This document shows, piece after piece, positions 9,449 to 18,618 of a DNA stretch of 64,000 nt. Origin of the DNA: Chitinophaga pinensis. Its GTDB lineage: Bacteria > Bacteroidota > Bacteroidia > Chitinophagales > Chitinophagaceae. The translations under genes were made by a program, and so were the position numbers. The stretch spans positions 372,001 through 436,000 of the forward strand of contig LR632930.1 of the NCBI GenBank assembly GCA_902167325.1. The letters are read 5' to 3'. The stretch's first letter is position 1; each line of letters begins with the position of its first letter. The notes under the pieces were generated by a model that was not told where the DNA came from, did no database searches, and saw only the letters and a list, made by a program, of their open reading frames with translations.

Positions 9449-9525
9449 CATGCTGAGTGCATGCTGAGTGCTTGATTTATGCATGCTGAGTGCTTGCTGA
9501 GTGCATGATAAGTGCTTGTTAAGTG
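9449..9525. repeat. seven-unit 11-base tandem array (array 1)
   Basis: Seven consecutive 11-base units run without a gap. Three are exactly CATGCTGAGTG; the others are CTTGCTGAGTG, CATGATAAGTG, CTTGTTAAGTG and the divergent CTTGATTTATG. Six of the seven end in AGTG. The array is non-coding, and a related array with the same period lies at 20634-20731. Confidence 0.9.
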
Positions 9526-9636
9526 CATAAAACCCTTTTATTTACCCTTAGATAATATCTTCACGTTAACTAGTCCTTATCTTCATACTAACTTGTAACT
9601 GCTTAAAACTGGTTTTACAATTTGAAGCAGGCAGGT

Positions 9637-9972
9637 TTACAACTGAAAGATGCGGGACATGCTTACCCATTTCTCATCACCCCCGGCCCAGGGCAGTGGC
9701 TGCTGAAATTTCCACATCAGCTTTTCCCATTCCTGTACTGTAGGATTAGCGGCGTCGAGGGCGGCTTTGTCTTCACTCCGGAAATCGTCAGTCGTTTCCA
9801 TGATCATAAACAGCCGGTTGCCCGTCCGGTAGATCTGCATATCCAATACACCGGCATCGAGGATACTTTTACGTATCTCGGGCCAGCCGTTCTCTGCTTT
9901 ATGCCAGTGTTCGTATTCGGCGATCAGGGCGGGATCATTCTTCAGATCCAGCGCATAACATTGTCTTTTCAT
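9637..9972 (-). CDS. L-rhamnose/L-fucose mutarotase family protein (RhaM-like)
   Basis: This 111-residue protein belongs to the RhaM family (formerly DUF718), small enzymes that interconvert the alpha and beta anomers of 6-deoxy sugars. Family-like features are the N-terminal YALDLKNDP, the EYEHWHKAENGWPEI segment and YRTGNRLFMIMET. It starts 8 bases after the aldo/keto reductase gene and ends the fucose operon, so L-fucose is the likelier substrate here. The enzyme would supply the anomer needed by the dehydrogenase upstream. Confidence 0.87.
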   Translation of the reverse strand: MKRQCYALDLKNDPALIAEYEHWHKAENGWPEIRKSILDAGVLDMQIYRTGNRLFMIMETTDDFRSEDKAALDAANPTVQEWEKLMWKFQQPLPWAGGDEKWVSMSRIFQL

Positions 9973-9980
9973 AATGGTAA

Positions 9981-11003
9981 CTATTCATAAAGAAAGGCTT
10001 CGGCAAAACCCGCGTCTATCAGATTTTCTGTTACCAGGGCTTGCCAGAATGCCGGGGGAATGATTGCTTTGGCCATTTCCGCGTTCTTCGCCACCCGCTG
10101 TACACTGGTAATGCTCAGGGCAACACTCTTTACACCGGGTGCACGCCTCCCAAAGGCAGCACAGGCAGCATCCGGACGGATGTTATATGCTTCACAAACC
10201 CGGTATAGCTTTTCCCGCCAGCGGTAAAGCCGTGGGTGGGTTTGCGGGGAAACAGGTTGGTAATTGTAGTAATCCAGTCCGGTTAAAAAACCGCCGTTGA
10301 ATACGGCCGCATTGATGATGGGAATACCACGCGCATGCAGGAGGTTCATAAAATCTATGAGCCCTGCGGGGTGACTGTGAATGGTCATGCTGTTGGCGAT
10401 CATCACCCAATCAAGCTCCGCAGCCATGCATATTTCCCGGATCACCGTCCAATCTTTGGCGCCGATGCCTATAGCCGTTACTTTCCCTTCCTCTTTCAGC
10501 TTATGCAAAGCAGCATAGGCTGCTATGATATCACGGAAGCGGTTGGCACGTGCTGTTTGCGATCTTGCTGCGGCAAGGTATTCATCCGGATCGTGGACCG
10601 ATACCCAGTTTGCACGGTAACCGCCAAGCAGTTCATTTCCCTGTTCGTAACAGGCCATGATACCGTCGTAACTGATCCGCAGTACAGCATCATGCTGCAA
10701 CTCCTTCCATACATCCGGTTCAAAAGTTGGTTCGGGCGTTGTGAGTGCCGTGCGGTACCAGCCCAGCTTATTACTGATGATTACATCAGCGGGATGTACG
10801 CCAGCCAGCTCCAGTCCTTTACCGAGCACTTCCAGCGCAAGGCCTGCACCGTATTTACCGGCTGTGTCAAAAACCAGCGGCCCGGGCGCATGCTGCGCAC
10901 ATGCAGCAATAATCTCCATCTTGATGCCTTCCGGCATCGCCACGTACAGATTGCCCAGGCCGCTGGTACCAAAAATCCATTCGGGTAATTGCGTCTTTTC
11001 CAT
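9981..11003 (-). CDS. aldo/keto reductase, L-fucose (D-threo-aldose) 1-dehydrogenase type
   Basis: This 340-residue protein is an aldo/keto reductase with the opening FGTSGLGNLY of the D-threo-aldose/L-fucose dehydrogenase group. The catalytic tetrad can be read as Asp and Tyr in FDTAGKYG, Lys in SNKLGWY and His in VSVHDPDE. These enzymes oxidise L-fucose to the lactone with NAD(P). A TTG start 9 bases upstream is possible, but the ATG at 11003 is preferred. The neighbours (mutarotase, dehydrogenase, fucosidase) support an oxidative, non-phosphorylating fucose route. The later lactonase, dehydratase and aldolase or hydrolase are not in the window. Confidence 0.85.
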   Translation of the reverse strand: MEKTQLPEWIFGTSGLGNLYVAMPEGIKMEIIAACAQHAPGPLVFDTAGKYGAGLALEVLGKGLELAGVHPADVIISNKLGWYRTALTTPEPTFEPDVWKELQHDAVLRISYDGIMACYEQGNELLGGYRANWVSVHDPDEYLAAARSQTARANRFRDIIAAYAALHKLKEEGKVTAIGIGAKDWTVIREICMAAELDWVMIANSMTIHSHPAGLIDFMNLLHARGIPIINAAVFNGGFLTGLDYYNYQPVSPQTHPRLYRWREKLYRVCEAYNIRPDAACAAFGRRAPGVKSVALSITSVQRVAKNAEMAKAIIPPAFWQALVTENLIDAGFAEAFLYE

Positions 11004-11031
11004 TTTTAACAAACAATAAAAAGTAGCATCA

Positions 11032-12045
11032 TCAGAAATTTATCATGGCTTTGATCACACCATTGGCCGGGTTTATCCAGGAAGCGAAATGTGCTGTTAC
11101 CTCATCGAAGTTTACCCGGTGGGTGATGTAATTAGTTGGATCTACCGCTCCGCTCATCATAGCCTGCATCACATGTTCAAAATCCTGCCGGGTGGCGTTA
11201 CGGCTGCTCATGAGGGTGGCTTCCCTTTTATGGAATTCGGGATGGCTCACGATCAGCTCTCCCCGCTGTAACCCCACCAGCACATAACGGCCACCATGTG
11301 CGAGGTAATGAAATCCTTCATTGATGGCGCGCTGGCTGCCGGTGGCATCAATTACAACCGTTGGAAAATCGCCGTTGGTGATCCCTTTCAGCGCCTCTGC
11401 CACGTTCTCTTTGGAGGCGTTGATAGTATGTGCGATGTTGAGTTTACTTCTGCAGAAATCAAGGCGGCCTTCATGGATATCGACCGCGATCACCTGTGCA
11501 CCGGCTATCCTTGCAAATTCGAGGATACCCAGCCCGATGGGACCGGCTCCTATCACGGCCACAAATTCTCCGGGCTGAACGTTGGCCCGCCGCACGCCAT
11601 GGGCACCAATTGCGAGGGGCTCCACGAGTGCCAGCGCATCGAACGAAAGCCCGTTGCCGCGCAGTAATGCAGTGGATGGCACCTGCAGATACTCCACCAT
11701 TCCGCCATCCGTATGCACACCACATACCGCGATGTTCGTACAGCAATTGGGCTTGCCGTTGCGGCAGGCAATGCATTGCCCGCAGTTGAAATAAGGTATA
11801 CATGTTACGGACTCTCCGGCTGTAAAATCCGGCGCACCATCCGCTTCCACTAATTCGCCGGACAACTCGTGCCCCAACACCCGGGGATAACTGAAAAACG
11901 GCTGCGTACCTTCAAATGCATGGAGGTCTGTTCCGCAGATGCCTATCCGCCGAATACGGATAATTGCGTGGCCTTTCTTCAGTTCCGGTTTCGGGGACTC
12001 ACCATAGCTCAACTGGCCGGGAGTCGTACATGTCAGTGTTTTCAT
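11032..12045 (-). CDS. zinc-dependent alcohol dehydrogenase (MDR family)
   Basis: This 337-residue medium-chain dehydrogenase has the catalytic zinc site in GICGTDLHAFEG and GHELSGE, the structural zinc cysteines in CGQCIACRNGKPNCC, and the Rossmann motif GAGPIG. It resembles sugar-acid and polyol dehydrogenases of this superfamily. Its place in the fucose operon suggests it oxidises fucose or an intermediate, but the substrate cannot be read directly. Its ATG overlaps the susD stop codon by one base (TGATG), so translation is coupled. The TTG three bases earlier is a weaker start. Confidence 0.88.
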   Translation of the reverse strand: MKTLTCTTPGQLSYGESPKPELKKGHAIIRIRRIGICGTDLHAFEGTQPFFSYPRVLGHELSGELVEADGAPDFTAGESVTCIPYFNCGQCIACRNGKPNCCTNIAVCGVHTDGGMVEYLQVPSTALLRGNGLSFDALALVEPLAIGAHGVRRANVQPGEFVAVIGAGPIGLGILEFARIAGAQVIAVDIHEGRLDFCRSKLNIAHTINASKENVAEALKGITNGDFPTVVIDATGSQRAINEGFHYLAHGGRYVLVGLQRGELIVSHPEFHKREATLMSSRNATRQDFEHVMQAMMSGAVDPTNYITHRVNFDEVTAHFASWINPANGVIKAMINF

Positions 12046-13535
12046 CAATAATCCGGGTTTTGTTTCAATGCGGGCGTATTCCTGTCTATTTCAGTTTGTG
12101 GAATGGGCCAGAATTGATATTTGTCTTCGTATTTCAGTTTAATGTTCGGCGCGAGGGGATTAAGTACAAAACCATTCAGCTTTTGCGTGGCGATGCCCCA
12201 GCGGCGAAGGTCGAAGTACCTTTGCCCTTCCAGCGCAAATTCTACCCGGCGTTCGTGGCGAATGCGTTCGCGCATCTGCGGCTGTGAAAGATTTGCGGGC
12301 AGTGCAGGCATGTTAACGCCCGGCCTGTCGCGCACTTCGTTGATTTGCTTATATACGGATGCATCCGCACCCACGGCTTCGTTCTGGGCTTCAGCATACA
12401 TCAGTTTCACGTCAGCGAAACGGAGCAGCACAAAGTCATTATCATCGAGGGTACTGGAAGACGGGTTTACGGTACCTGGTGTGTACCATTTCTTGGGGGT
12501 ATAATACCCCTCAATCCATCCGCCTTTGCCGGGTGTAGCAACAGACAGGTCGCCCGTAAACGGCCATCCCTGCTCTATCTTATCGCCCGGGAAGTACCAG
12601 GTCATCGTTTTGCGCGGATCGTTGGCTTCATATTCACTGATAAGATCCTGTGTACCCATATACCCTTTCCAGGCAATGGTAGTAGCTGCCAGCGGGGCAT
12701 CCTGGTGGCCGATGTTGGGTAAAAGGTACCTCACGGAAAACATGATTTCCCTGCTGCTGTTCTGATCCGGCTTGTAAAAGTTAGCGGAATAATTCGGGTT
12801 CAGGGAGAACTTGTTATCGTCGATAATCTGTTTTGCCAGCGCAGCAGCTTCTGCAAACTTTTTCTCGAAAAGGAGTACTCTTACCTTATACCCTTGTGCG
12901 GTTCCTTTCACTGCATGTCCGCTGGTATATCCTTCATTGGGCAAACCGGCTATGGCCACATCGAGGTCTTCTTTAACAAATGCCAGTACTTCATCCCGCG
13001 TAGACTTCGCCAATACACTGTTATAATCGATCGTAAAGGGATCTGCCTTTACAATAGGAACGTTTCCGTACAATTGCGCCAGCCAAAAATAGTTGAATGC
13101 ACGGAGAAAGTGTGCTTCTGCTTTGTACACCTTCAATTTGTCGCCGCTCAACACCTTATCTACGTTCGCCAGAAAGTGGTTGGCTGCTGCTATTGCTTTG
13201 TAGTTGTTTTCGTAATAGCTGCGGACGTATGCGCCGGTATTTGGTGTAAGACCTGAACTGCCGGCACTTCTGCCTCCGCCATAGTCGTGCTGGCCATACG
13301 CATCGTCTGTATACGTATCCCAGGCGTAAATATTGTATTGGGAACAGGCCCAGTTGCCACCGGGCATGTAGAGGAAACCGTACAGCCCGGTCAATGCTAA
13401 ATCCGCATCCTGCTCCGATTTCCAGAAAATAGCTTTCGGCAGCTTATCTGTGGGTGTTACATTGAGATCTTTACAGGCACCGAAAAGTACAGTGCACCCG
13501 ATCGTGAGATATATACTTCTGATAATTCTTTTCAT
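12045..13535 (-). CDS. SusD-like outer-membrane glycan-binding lipoprotein
   Basis: This 496-residue protein is a SusD/RagB family lipoprotein. The signal peptide ends in the lipobox LFGAC, followed by KDLNVTPTDKLP, the usual SusD mature start. The C-terminal half has the family motif RHERRVEFALEGQRYFDLRRW. SusD forms a lid over the SusC channel and captures the oligosaccharide at the cell surface. The frame extends 15 codons upstream, but the ATG at 13535 fits the signal peptide. It begins 25 bases after susC. Given the downstream fucosidase, the ligand is probably a fucosylated glycan. Confidence 0.94.
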   Translation of the reverse strand: MKRIIRSIYLTIGCTVLFGACKDLNVTPTDKLPKAIFWKSEQDADLALTGLYGFLYMPGGNWACSQYNIYAWDTYTDDAYGQHDYGGGRSAGSSGLTPNTGAYVRSYYENNYKAIAAANHFLANVDKVLSGDKLKVYKAEAHFLRAFNYFWLAQLYGNVPIVKADPFTIDYNSVLAKSTRDEVLAFVKEDLDVAIAGLPNEGYTSGHAVKGTAQGYKVRVLLFEKKFAEAAALAKQIIDDNKFSLNPNYSANFYKPDQNSSREIMFSVRYLLPNIGHQDAPLAATTIAWKGYMGTQDLISEYEANDPRKTMTWYFPGDKIEQGWPFTGDLSVATPGKGGWIEGYYTPKKWYTPGTVNPSSSTLDDNDFVLLRFADVKLMYAEAQNEAVGADASVYKQINEVRDRPGVNMPALPANLSQPQMRERIRHERRVEFALEGQRYFDLRRWGIATQKLNGFVLNPLAPNIKLKYEDKYQFWPIPQTEIDRNTPALKQNPDY

Positions 13536-13560
13536 GATAATAGTTTTAAAAACGCTGGAA

Positions 13561-16500
13561 TCAGAATTGTACGGTTGCACCGAAGGTGAAAGTGCGGATC
13601 TGCGGATACGTTACGTAAAGGCCATCTCCGGCTCTTTCCGGATCAAGCCCCGGATAATCGCTGATGGTAAACACGTTGTCTGCAGCGAAATACAAGCGGA
13701 AGGATTTCATTGCCGCTTTCCTGGTTAATTGCGTTGGCAGCGTGTAGCCCAATTGCAAATTCTTCATCCGCAAAAACGATGCGTCTTTCAGGAAATAGGT
13801 GGAAGGGTAGCCCTGCACCGGTGCATAACCGTCTGCCATGTAGATCTTAGGCATCGTGTTCGTAGGGTTGGAAGGCGTCCAGCGGTTGCGCCAGTCGGTA
13901 GTAGGCAAAGAGCCCTGGCGGAAAGGTTCCGCTCCCCAGCCGTTCACATAGATCTTCTGCCCCTGAGAGCCATAAAGCATTGCGGAGAAATCGAAGTTTT
14001 TCCAGTTTAAGCCGAGGTTGGCTGTATACTGGAAACTGGGATACTTTCCATTTACAAAGGTGCGGTCTGCGTCACTGATAATTCCATCGCCATTTACGTC
14101 TTTGATTTTAAGATCACCGGGTGTTGGTGTAATGGGCTGCTTGGGCGACCGGTCGATCTCCGCCTGGCTCTGGAAAATACCGTCCCAGATATAGAGGTAA
14201 AATTCGTCGAGTGGTTTACCCTCTTCACGAATCAGGTTACCATTGATTTCACGTTTGCCGTATGTTTCCAATGTGTTTTTATACGCCTGGAAATTGCCGC
14301 CAACGAAGAAATTCAGGTCTTTCGTAATGTTCCCCCTATACTGCGCTCCGATCTCAATACCTTTGTTCCGTACAGCCCCGTTATTGATCGTAGGCGCTTC
14401 CATCCCCAGCCAGAGAGGAATTTGCGCTTTCCTGAGGATGTCGAACGTATTTTTATTGAACCAGTCTACCGTCAGGGAAAGCTTGTTATCGAATGCCGAT
14501 AAATCTATACCAATATCCAGCACCTGAGTGGTTTCCCATGTAAGCGACGGCTCCACGAGCATGGCTGAACTATAGCCGGGCATTACTTTACCGCCAAACG
14601 AATAGTCGCGGGGATCGAGCGTTGCCTGGTAAGGATACATCCCTATATTCTGGTTACCTAATCTGCCCCAGGACCCGCGCAGCTTCAGATCGTTCAACCA
14701 TGATACGTCCTGAAGGAATGCCTCTTTCGATATACGCCATCCACCGGAGAAGGAATAAAACAGCCCCCACCGCGTGTCGCTCGGCAGGCGCGATGTACCG
14801 TCGTACCGGAAGCTGGTACCGAATAAATACTTATCCTGAAAATCGTAGTTAAGGTTACCGTAAAAAGAACGGATAGCCCATTCCGACGATGTTCCGTTAT
14901 TCTTCATACCCGGGAGTGGCCCTGCAAACAGCTCTTTCGCAACATTCGTGTTGAATGTAAGACGGGAAGCAGACAGCTCACTGCCCTTATTGTATTCCTG
15001 CTGATAACCTGCGAGTGCAGAAACGGAATGTTCGTTAAACGTTCTTTTAAAATTCAGCTGGCTGTAATACACGAGGTATGCATTATCTGTGCGCCTAACG
15101 TCCAGTCCCGGAGGACCTACATCCAGATTAGTGGCGTAGCTCATATCACTGTAATAGTATATGGGCACTACGGGGCGGAAATCACTGAACTTGAAAGCGT
15201 CGAAGTTACCGCCTCCCCTGTTTTCCCAGGTAAGACCGTTGAACAGCTCCACATCCAGCGAAATATTACCCTGGATAAATACATCCTCGCTCCGCGCACG
15301 CACGTTCTCAGCTACGATAGCAGGAATATTCTTGTTCCCCGACTCGTTATTATAAGCCGTGGCAATCCAGCGCCCGTCTTGTGAGCGTGGCGGATAAAGG
15401 GGAGATTTCGCAAGGGTAGACAGGAAGGCATCGTCCGCACCCTGCCGCGGATTCAGCTTATTGCTGTAGTTCAGCAGGATGTTGGTACCAAGTGTAACCC
15501 GCTTGTTAACTTTCGACGACAGCCCGAGGTTTACAGTATATTTCTTGTATTCAAACCCGATCATCGTACCGGGCTGATCGGTGTATCCGACGCCAAGGTT
15601 GTAAGTGGTGTTATCCTTTCCTCCGGTGAGGTTCAGGTAATGATTTTTGGTATATGCGGTAACAAACAACTCATCGAGCCAGTCGTGATTGGGATACTTC
15701 ACCCGGTCGGTAGCATTTTCGTACAGGTCGATCTGGGCCTGTGTGTAGATGGGTTGCCTTCCGGAGTTGGCAGATGCTTCATTGGAAAGGCGCATGTATT
15801 CTGCGGAATTCGTCACCACGTCGGGCAGGCTCGTGGGGTTGGAGATTCCGAGATTGAAATTGTACGTCAGCGAAAAGCCTCCGCCTTTACCCTTTTTGGT
15901 TTTGATGACGATCACGCCATTGGCACCGCGGGAGCCGTAGATAGCTGCGGATGCCGCATCTTTCAGCAGGCTCACGGATTCGATATCGTTGGGGTTCAGT
16001 GAAGCGAGGCTTCCCGGCAGTCCGTCAACGATTACCAGCGGGTCGTTACCCGCACCGCTGAATGTGCTGACACCGCGGATGCGGAGACTTACCTTTTCAG
16101 CACCGGGTTCTCCTGAGCCCTGCACCACCTGTAAGCCGGGGAGCTGCCCCTGTAGCAGCGTGGTGGGATTAGTAGCGATACGCTTGTTCAGTTCCTCCCC
16201 GGATACGGTAACCACCGCACTGGTGAGTTTCCGCTTAGACTGGGTGCCGTAACCTACCACCACAATCTGATTCAGCTGCTGGTCGGCAGTTTGCAGGGCA
16301 ATGGTAATAGCCGAACGCCCGCCAACAGGTACTTCCTGGCTGGCGAAGCCAATGCCGCTTACCAGCAGCGTACCATTACCAGGGGCATTGATGCTGAACT
16401 CGCCCTTATTGTTGGTTTGGGTACCGGTGCTGGTACCTTTCAGTTGAATGGTGACACCGCTCACAGCAGTGTCTGCAGATGTTACGCGGCCCCGCACTGT

Positions 16501-16623
16501 TTGCTGGGCAGATACGTGGAGCGAAGTAAAAATGAAGAAAGACATTACGGCGAATGGGAGCCGTAAATGCTTTACATACATGGTAATGCCGGGAGGGATC
16601 ATCCTCAGCAGATAATTTTTCAT
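13561..16623 (-). CDS. SusC-like TonB-dependent outer-membrane transporter
   Basis: This 1,020-residue protein is a SusC/RagA transporter. It has a signal peptide ending near SAQQ, a carboxypeptidase-D-like regulatory domain (about residues 40-120), the SusC hallmark QIVVVGYGTQ, a plug with LRIRGVSTF and DPLVIVDG, and a 22-strand barrel ending in the aromatic FTFGATVQF. It imports oligosaccharides into the periplasm using TonB energy. It is followed by its SusD partner. A palindrome AACGTACGTT sits directly before the start codon. I see no anti-sigma interaction domain, which fits control by the AraC regulator instead. Confidence 0.95.
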   Translation of the reverse strand: MKNYLLRMIPPGITMYVKHLRLPFAVMSFFIFTSLHVSAQQTVRGRVTSADTAVSGVTIQLKGTSTGTQTNNKGEFSINAPGNGTLLVSGIGFASQEVPVGGRSAITIALQTADQQLNQIVVVGYGTQSKRKLTSAVVTVSGEELNKRIATNPTTLLQGQLPGLQVVQGSGEPGAEKVSLRIRGVSTFSGAGNDPLVIVDGLPGSLASLNPNDIESVSLLKDAASAAIYGSRGANGVIVIKTKKGKGGGFSLTYNFNLGISNPTSLPDVVTNSAEYMRLSNEASANSGRQPIYTQAQIDLYENATDRVKYPNHDWLDELFVTAYTKNHYLNLTGGKDNTTYNLGVGYTDQPGTMIGFEYKKYTVNLGLSSKVNKRVTLGTNILLNYSNKLNPRQGADDAFLSTLAKSPLYPPRSQDGRWIATAYNNESGNKNIPAIVAENVRARSEDVFIQGNISLDVELFNGLTWENRGGGNFDAFKFSDFRPVVPIYYYSDMSYATNLDVGPPGLDVRRTDNAYLVYYSQLNFKRTFNEHSVSALAGYQQEYNKGSELSASRLTFNTNVAKELFAGPLPGMKNNGTSSEWAIRSFYGNLNYDFQDKYLFGTSFRYDGTSRLPSDTRWGLFYSFSGGWRISKEAFLQDVSWLNDLKLRGSWGRLGNQNIGMYPYQATLDPRDYSFGGKVMPGYSSAMLVEPSLTWETTQVLDIGIDLSAFDNKLSLTVDWFNKNTFDILRKAQIPLWLGMEAPTINNGAVRNKGIEIGAQYRGNITKDLNFFVGGNFQAYKNTLETYGKREINGNLIREEGKPLDEFYLYIWDGIFQSQAEIDRSPKQPITPTPGDLKIKDVNGDGIISDADRTFVNGKYPSFQYTANLGLNWKNFDFSAMLYGSQGQKIYVNGWGAEPFRQGSLPTTDWRNRWTPSNPTNTMPKIYMADGYAPVQGYPSTYFLKDASFLRMKNLQLGYTLPTQLTRKAAMKSFRLYFAADNVFTISDYPGLDPERAGDGLYVTYPQIRTFTFGATVQF

Positions 16624-16807
16624 AACGTACGTTTTAAATGAATTGAAGAATGAAATGTGCGGAATCTTCTCTCAGGAAGTATTTCCGGAACCGCCGTGGA
16701 ATATGAATTATCGATTTTGATTGCATGTTCTCATGTAATGGCAAATGCTTCCCCTGCCGGTTATTTAGCTCCGGCGTATTGTTGTAAATATCCGACCTGT
16801 ACTAATT

Positions 16808-18442
16808 TTATACGATTGCGCCTTCTATTCGCAGTACAAAGGCTTCCTTACCGGGCGCCCGGTCTGGCAGCTGTACTTCCAGTCCCTCCGGAGCCTGTTT
16901 AAAAGTGAGTGCATCTCCATGCCCCAGCAGGCGTACTTCAGTGATACTACCCTTATTACCCAGGCTTTTGATGATTGTCTTGTTTCCTTCCGGCCAGCCC
17001 AGCAGGATGGCGTATAATGTATGTTGCTTTTTGGTAAACCGGATGTCTTCCGCGGTAAAGGCTTTACCTTTTCCTTCATTGAAGTTCCCGGCGCCGAGAG
17101 AAGCCGCTGCTGCGATAGCAGGCCCTTCTCCAAAAGTGCTCCAGGGCCGGGTGCCATAAATGGCTTCTCCGTTCTGCCGCATCCAGTCACCAATACCTTC
17201 CACAACAGCGCGCTCCTTCTCGTCAATGGTACCATCTCCACGCACCGGTACGCTCAGCATGAGGTTACCATTCTTACTCACCACATCACACAGCGTGTGG
17301 ATCACGGTTTTGGCGGATTTATAGCGGTTGTTGTCGTACACCCGGCGGTCGTAGTGCCAGCTGCCGATGCAGGTATCCGTTTGCCAGGGCAGCGGTTCAA
17401 TGGCATTACTTTGCCCACGCTCAATATCCCATACCATACATTTCCGCTGCTGCTCGTTCAGTCCTTTACCCGTCAGCACCGCTTCCAGCTTCCCGTGCTT
17501 TTTGATGCTGCGGTTATAGAGGTGGGCGGCAATCCGCAGGCCTACGTCGCTCACTGGCCATAATGGCAAAACGGTATCATCGAAATACACCAGCTCAGGG
17601 TCGTAATTATCGATCAGCGCCAGGGTGCGCTTGTAGAATTTCTCTGCATAGGCTTTTGAAGGAATAGCTGCGCCATCGCTCCAATCCCACTTCTTCAGGT
17701 GATCACCTCCCGGTGCGCTTAGCGGGTGGTTCTGGGCATACAGCTCCTGGGGGTCCAGTCCTTCCCACCACTGGCCTTTCCCGTCGGCCGCAGTGAGTTT
17801 GCCATCGTAGGGCACTCCTGCCAGCGGACCGCTCTTATCGGCCTTCTGGGCGGCTTCAAACCACGTCCAGGCATGAGAGGCATGCACACTTACACCAAAC
17901 GGCATCCCGTTTGCTTTGGCCGCTTTGGCCCATCCTCCTACAATATCTTTGCGGGGACCCACACGTGTGGAGTTCCAGTTTTGGTATTTATTGGGATAGA
18001 GGTCAAGGTTATCGTGATGATTAGCCATGGCTACAAAGAATTTTGCGCCGGCATGTTTGTATAAAGACAGCAGTTCGTCAGGATTCCAGTTCTCTGCCTT
18101 CCACAGGTTAATTACATCTTTGAACCCGAACTTAGAAGGGTGACCATACTTTTCGCAGTGATATTTGTAAGCAGCACTGCCTTCGTGATACATGCTCTGG
18201 CCATACCAGTCGCCCAGTTCAGGCTGGCATTGCGGACCCCAGTGTGCCCAGAGGCCAAACTTGGCATCGCGGTACCATTCCGGCACTTCATATTGTGCGA
18301 GGGAATCCCAGCCGGGCTGAAACTTATCGGCCATGCCGTATGCCAGCATTCCGGAAAACGGTGTGCTGCGGCCAAATACGCCAGACAGGAATAATGAGGG
18401 TACAGCAGTTAAGGCGCCTTTTACCAGAGTCCTTCTTTTCAT
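16808..18442 (-). CDS. alpha-L-fucosidase, GH29 family
   Basis: This 544-residue protein is a GH29 fucosidase, which removes alpha-L-fucose from glycan ends with retention of configuration. Family features include KFGLWAHWGP (61-70), the substrate-binding HHD (142-144) and YFDD (286-289), where Asp288 is the probable nucleophile. WQTDTCIGSWHYD is also typical of the family. The N-terminus KRRTLVKGAL with a hydrophobic stretch is a twin-arginine (Tat) signal, so the enzyme is likely exported folded to the periplasm. It is the first gene of the fucose operon, with a 184-base gap before susC that may hold a second promoter. Confidence 0.94.
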   Translation of the reverse strand: MKRRTLVKGALTAVPSLFLSGVFGRSTPFSGMLAYGMADKFQPGWDSLAQYEVPEWYRDAKFGLWAHWGPQCQPELGDWYGQSMYHEGSAAYKYHCEKYGHPSKFGFKDVINLWKAENWNPDELLSLYKHAGAKFFVAMANHHDNLDLYPNKYQNWNSTRVGPRKDIVGGWAKAAKANGMPFGVSVHASHAWTWFEAAQKADKSGPLAGVPYDGKLTAADGKGQWWEGLDPQELYAQNHPLSAPGGDHLKKWDWSDGAAIPSKAYAEKFYKRTLALIDNYDPELVYFDDTVLPLWPVSDVGLRIAAHLYNRSIKKHGKLEAVLTGKGLNEQQRKCMVWDIERGQSNAIEPLPWQTDTCIGSWHYDRRVYDNNRYKSAKTVIHTLCDVVSKNGNLMLSVPVRGDGTIDEKERAVVEGIGDWMRQNGEAIYGTRPWSTFGEGPAIAAAASLGAGNFNEGKGKAFTAEDIRFTKKQHTLYAILLGWPEGNKTIIKSLGNKGSITEVRLLGHGDALTFKQAPEGLEVQLPDRAPGKEAFVLRIEGAIV

Positions 18443-18483
18443 ATCAGTTCTTTACGTGAAAATCAGCCAGGAATAACGATATC

Positions 18484-18491
18484 CAAACCTA
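18484..18491 (-). promoter_or_regulatory. candidate -7 element for the fucosidase operon
   Basis: On the minus strand TAGGTTTG matches the Bacteroidota TAnnTTTG element exactly and lies 41 bases before the fucosidase ATG. A TTTTTG precedes it by 15 bases, slightly short of the usual -33 spacing, so an activator such as the divergent AraC protein may be needed. Confidence 0.35.
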
Positions 18492-18618
18492 CTACGAATA
18501 CCCCTGCAAAAACTTGCCTTAAATTGACTTTTTTTTGTACAAATCCGACTTTTCGGTCAATATAGCCTTTGTAACTCTCAGCGGGTTGCGGTACTTTGGT
18601 AACTATACATTCGCCGTT

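Larger units (their letters stand above)
9134..9636. other. 503-base intergenic region with a terminator and a repeat array
   Basis: Apart from the terminator at 9146-9180, this gap holds a weakly periodic stretch at about 9403-9440 (repeats of TTCCGTT and TTTGGGTC about 10 bases apart) and the 11-base array at 9449-9525. I see no gene; a 79-codon frame at 9236-9475 has no family features. Confidence 0.7.

Noticed and set aside
9236..9475. 79-codon frame in the intergenic region before array 1
   Set aside because: No signal, domain or plausible start context, and it runs into the 11-base repeats.
9449..9525. CRISPR array
   Set aside because: The units are 11 bases long and directly joined without spacers, and no cas gene is present.
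18535..18618. N-terminal extension of the AraC regulator from a TTG
   Set aside because: It would fill the divergent control region, and the residues before the ATG at 18619 have no resemblance to the family.
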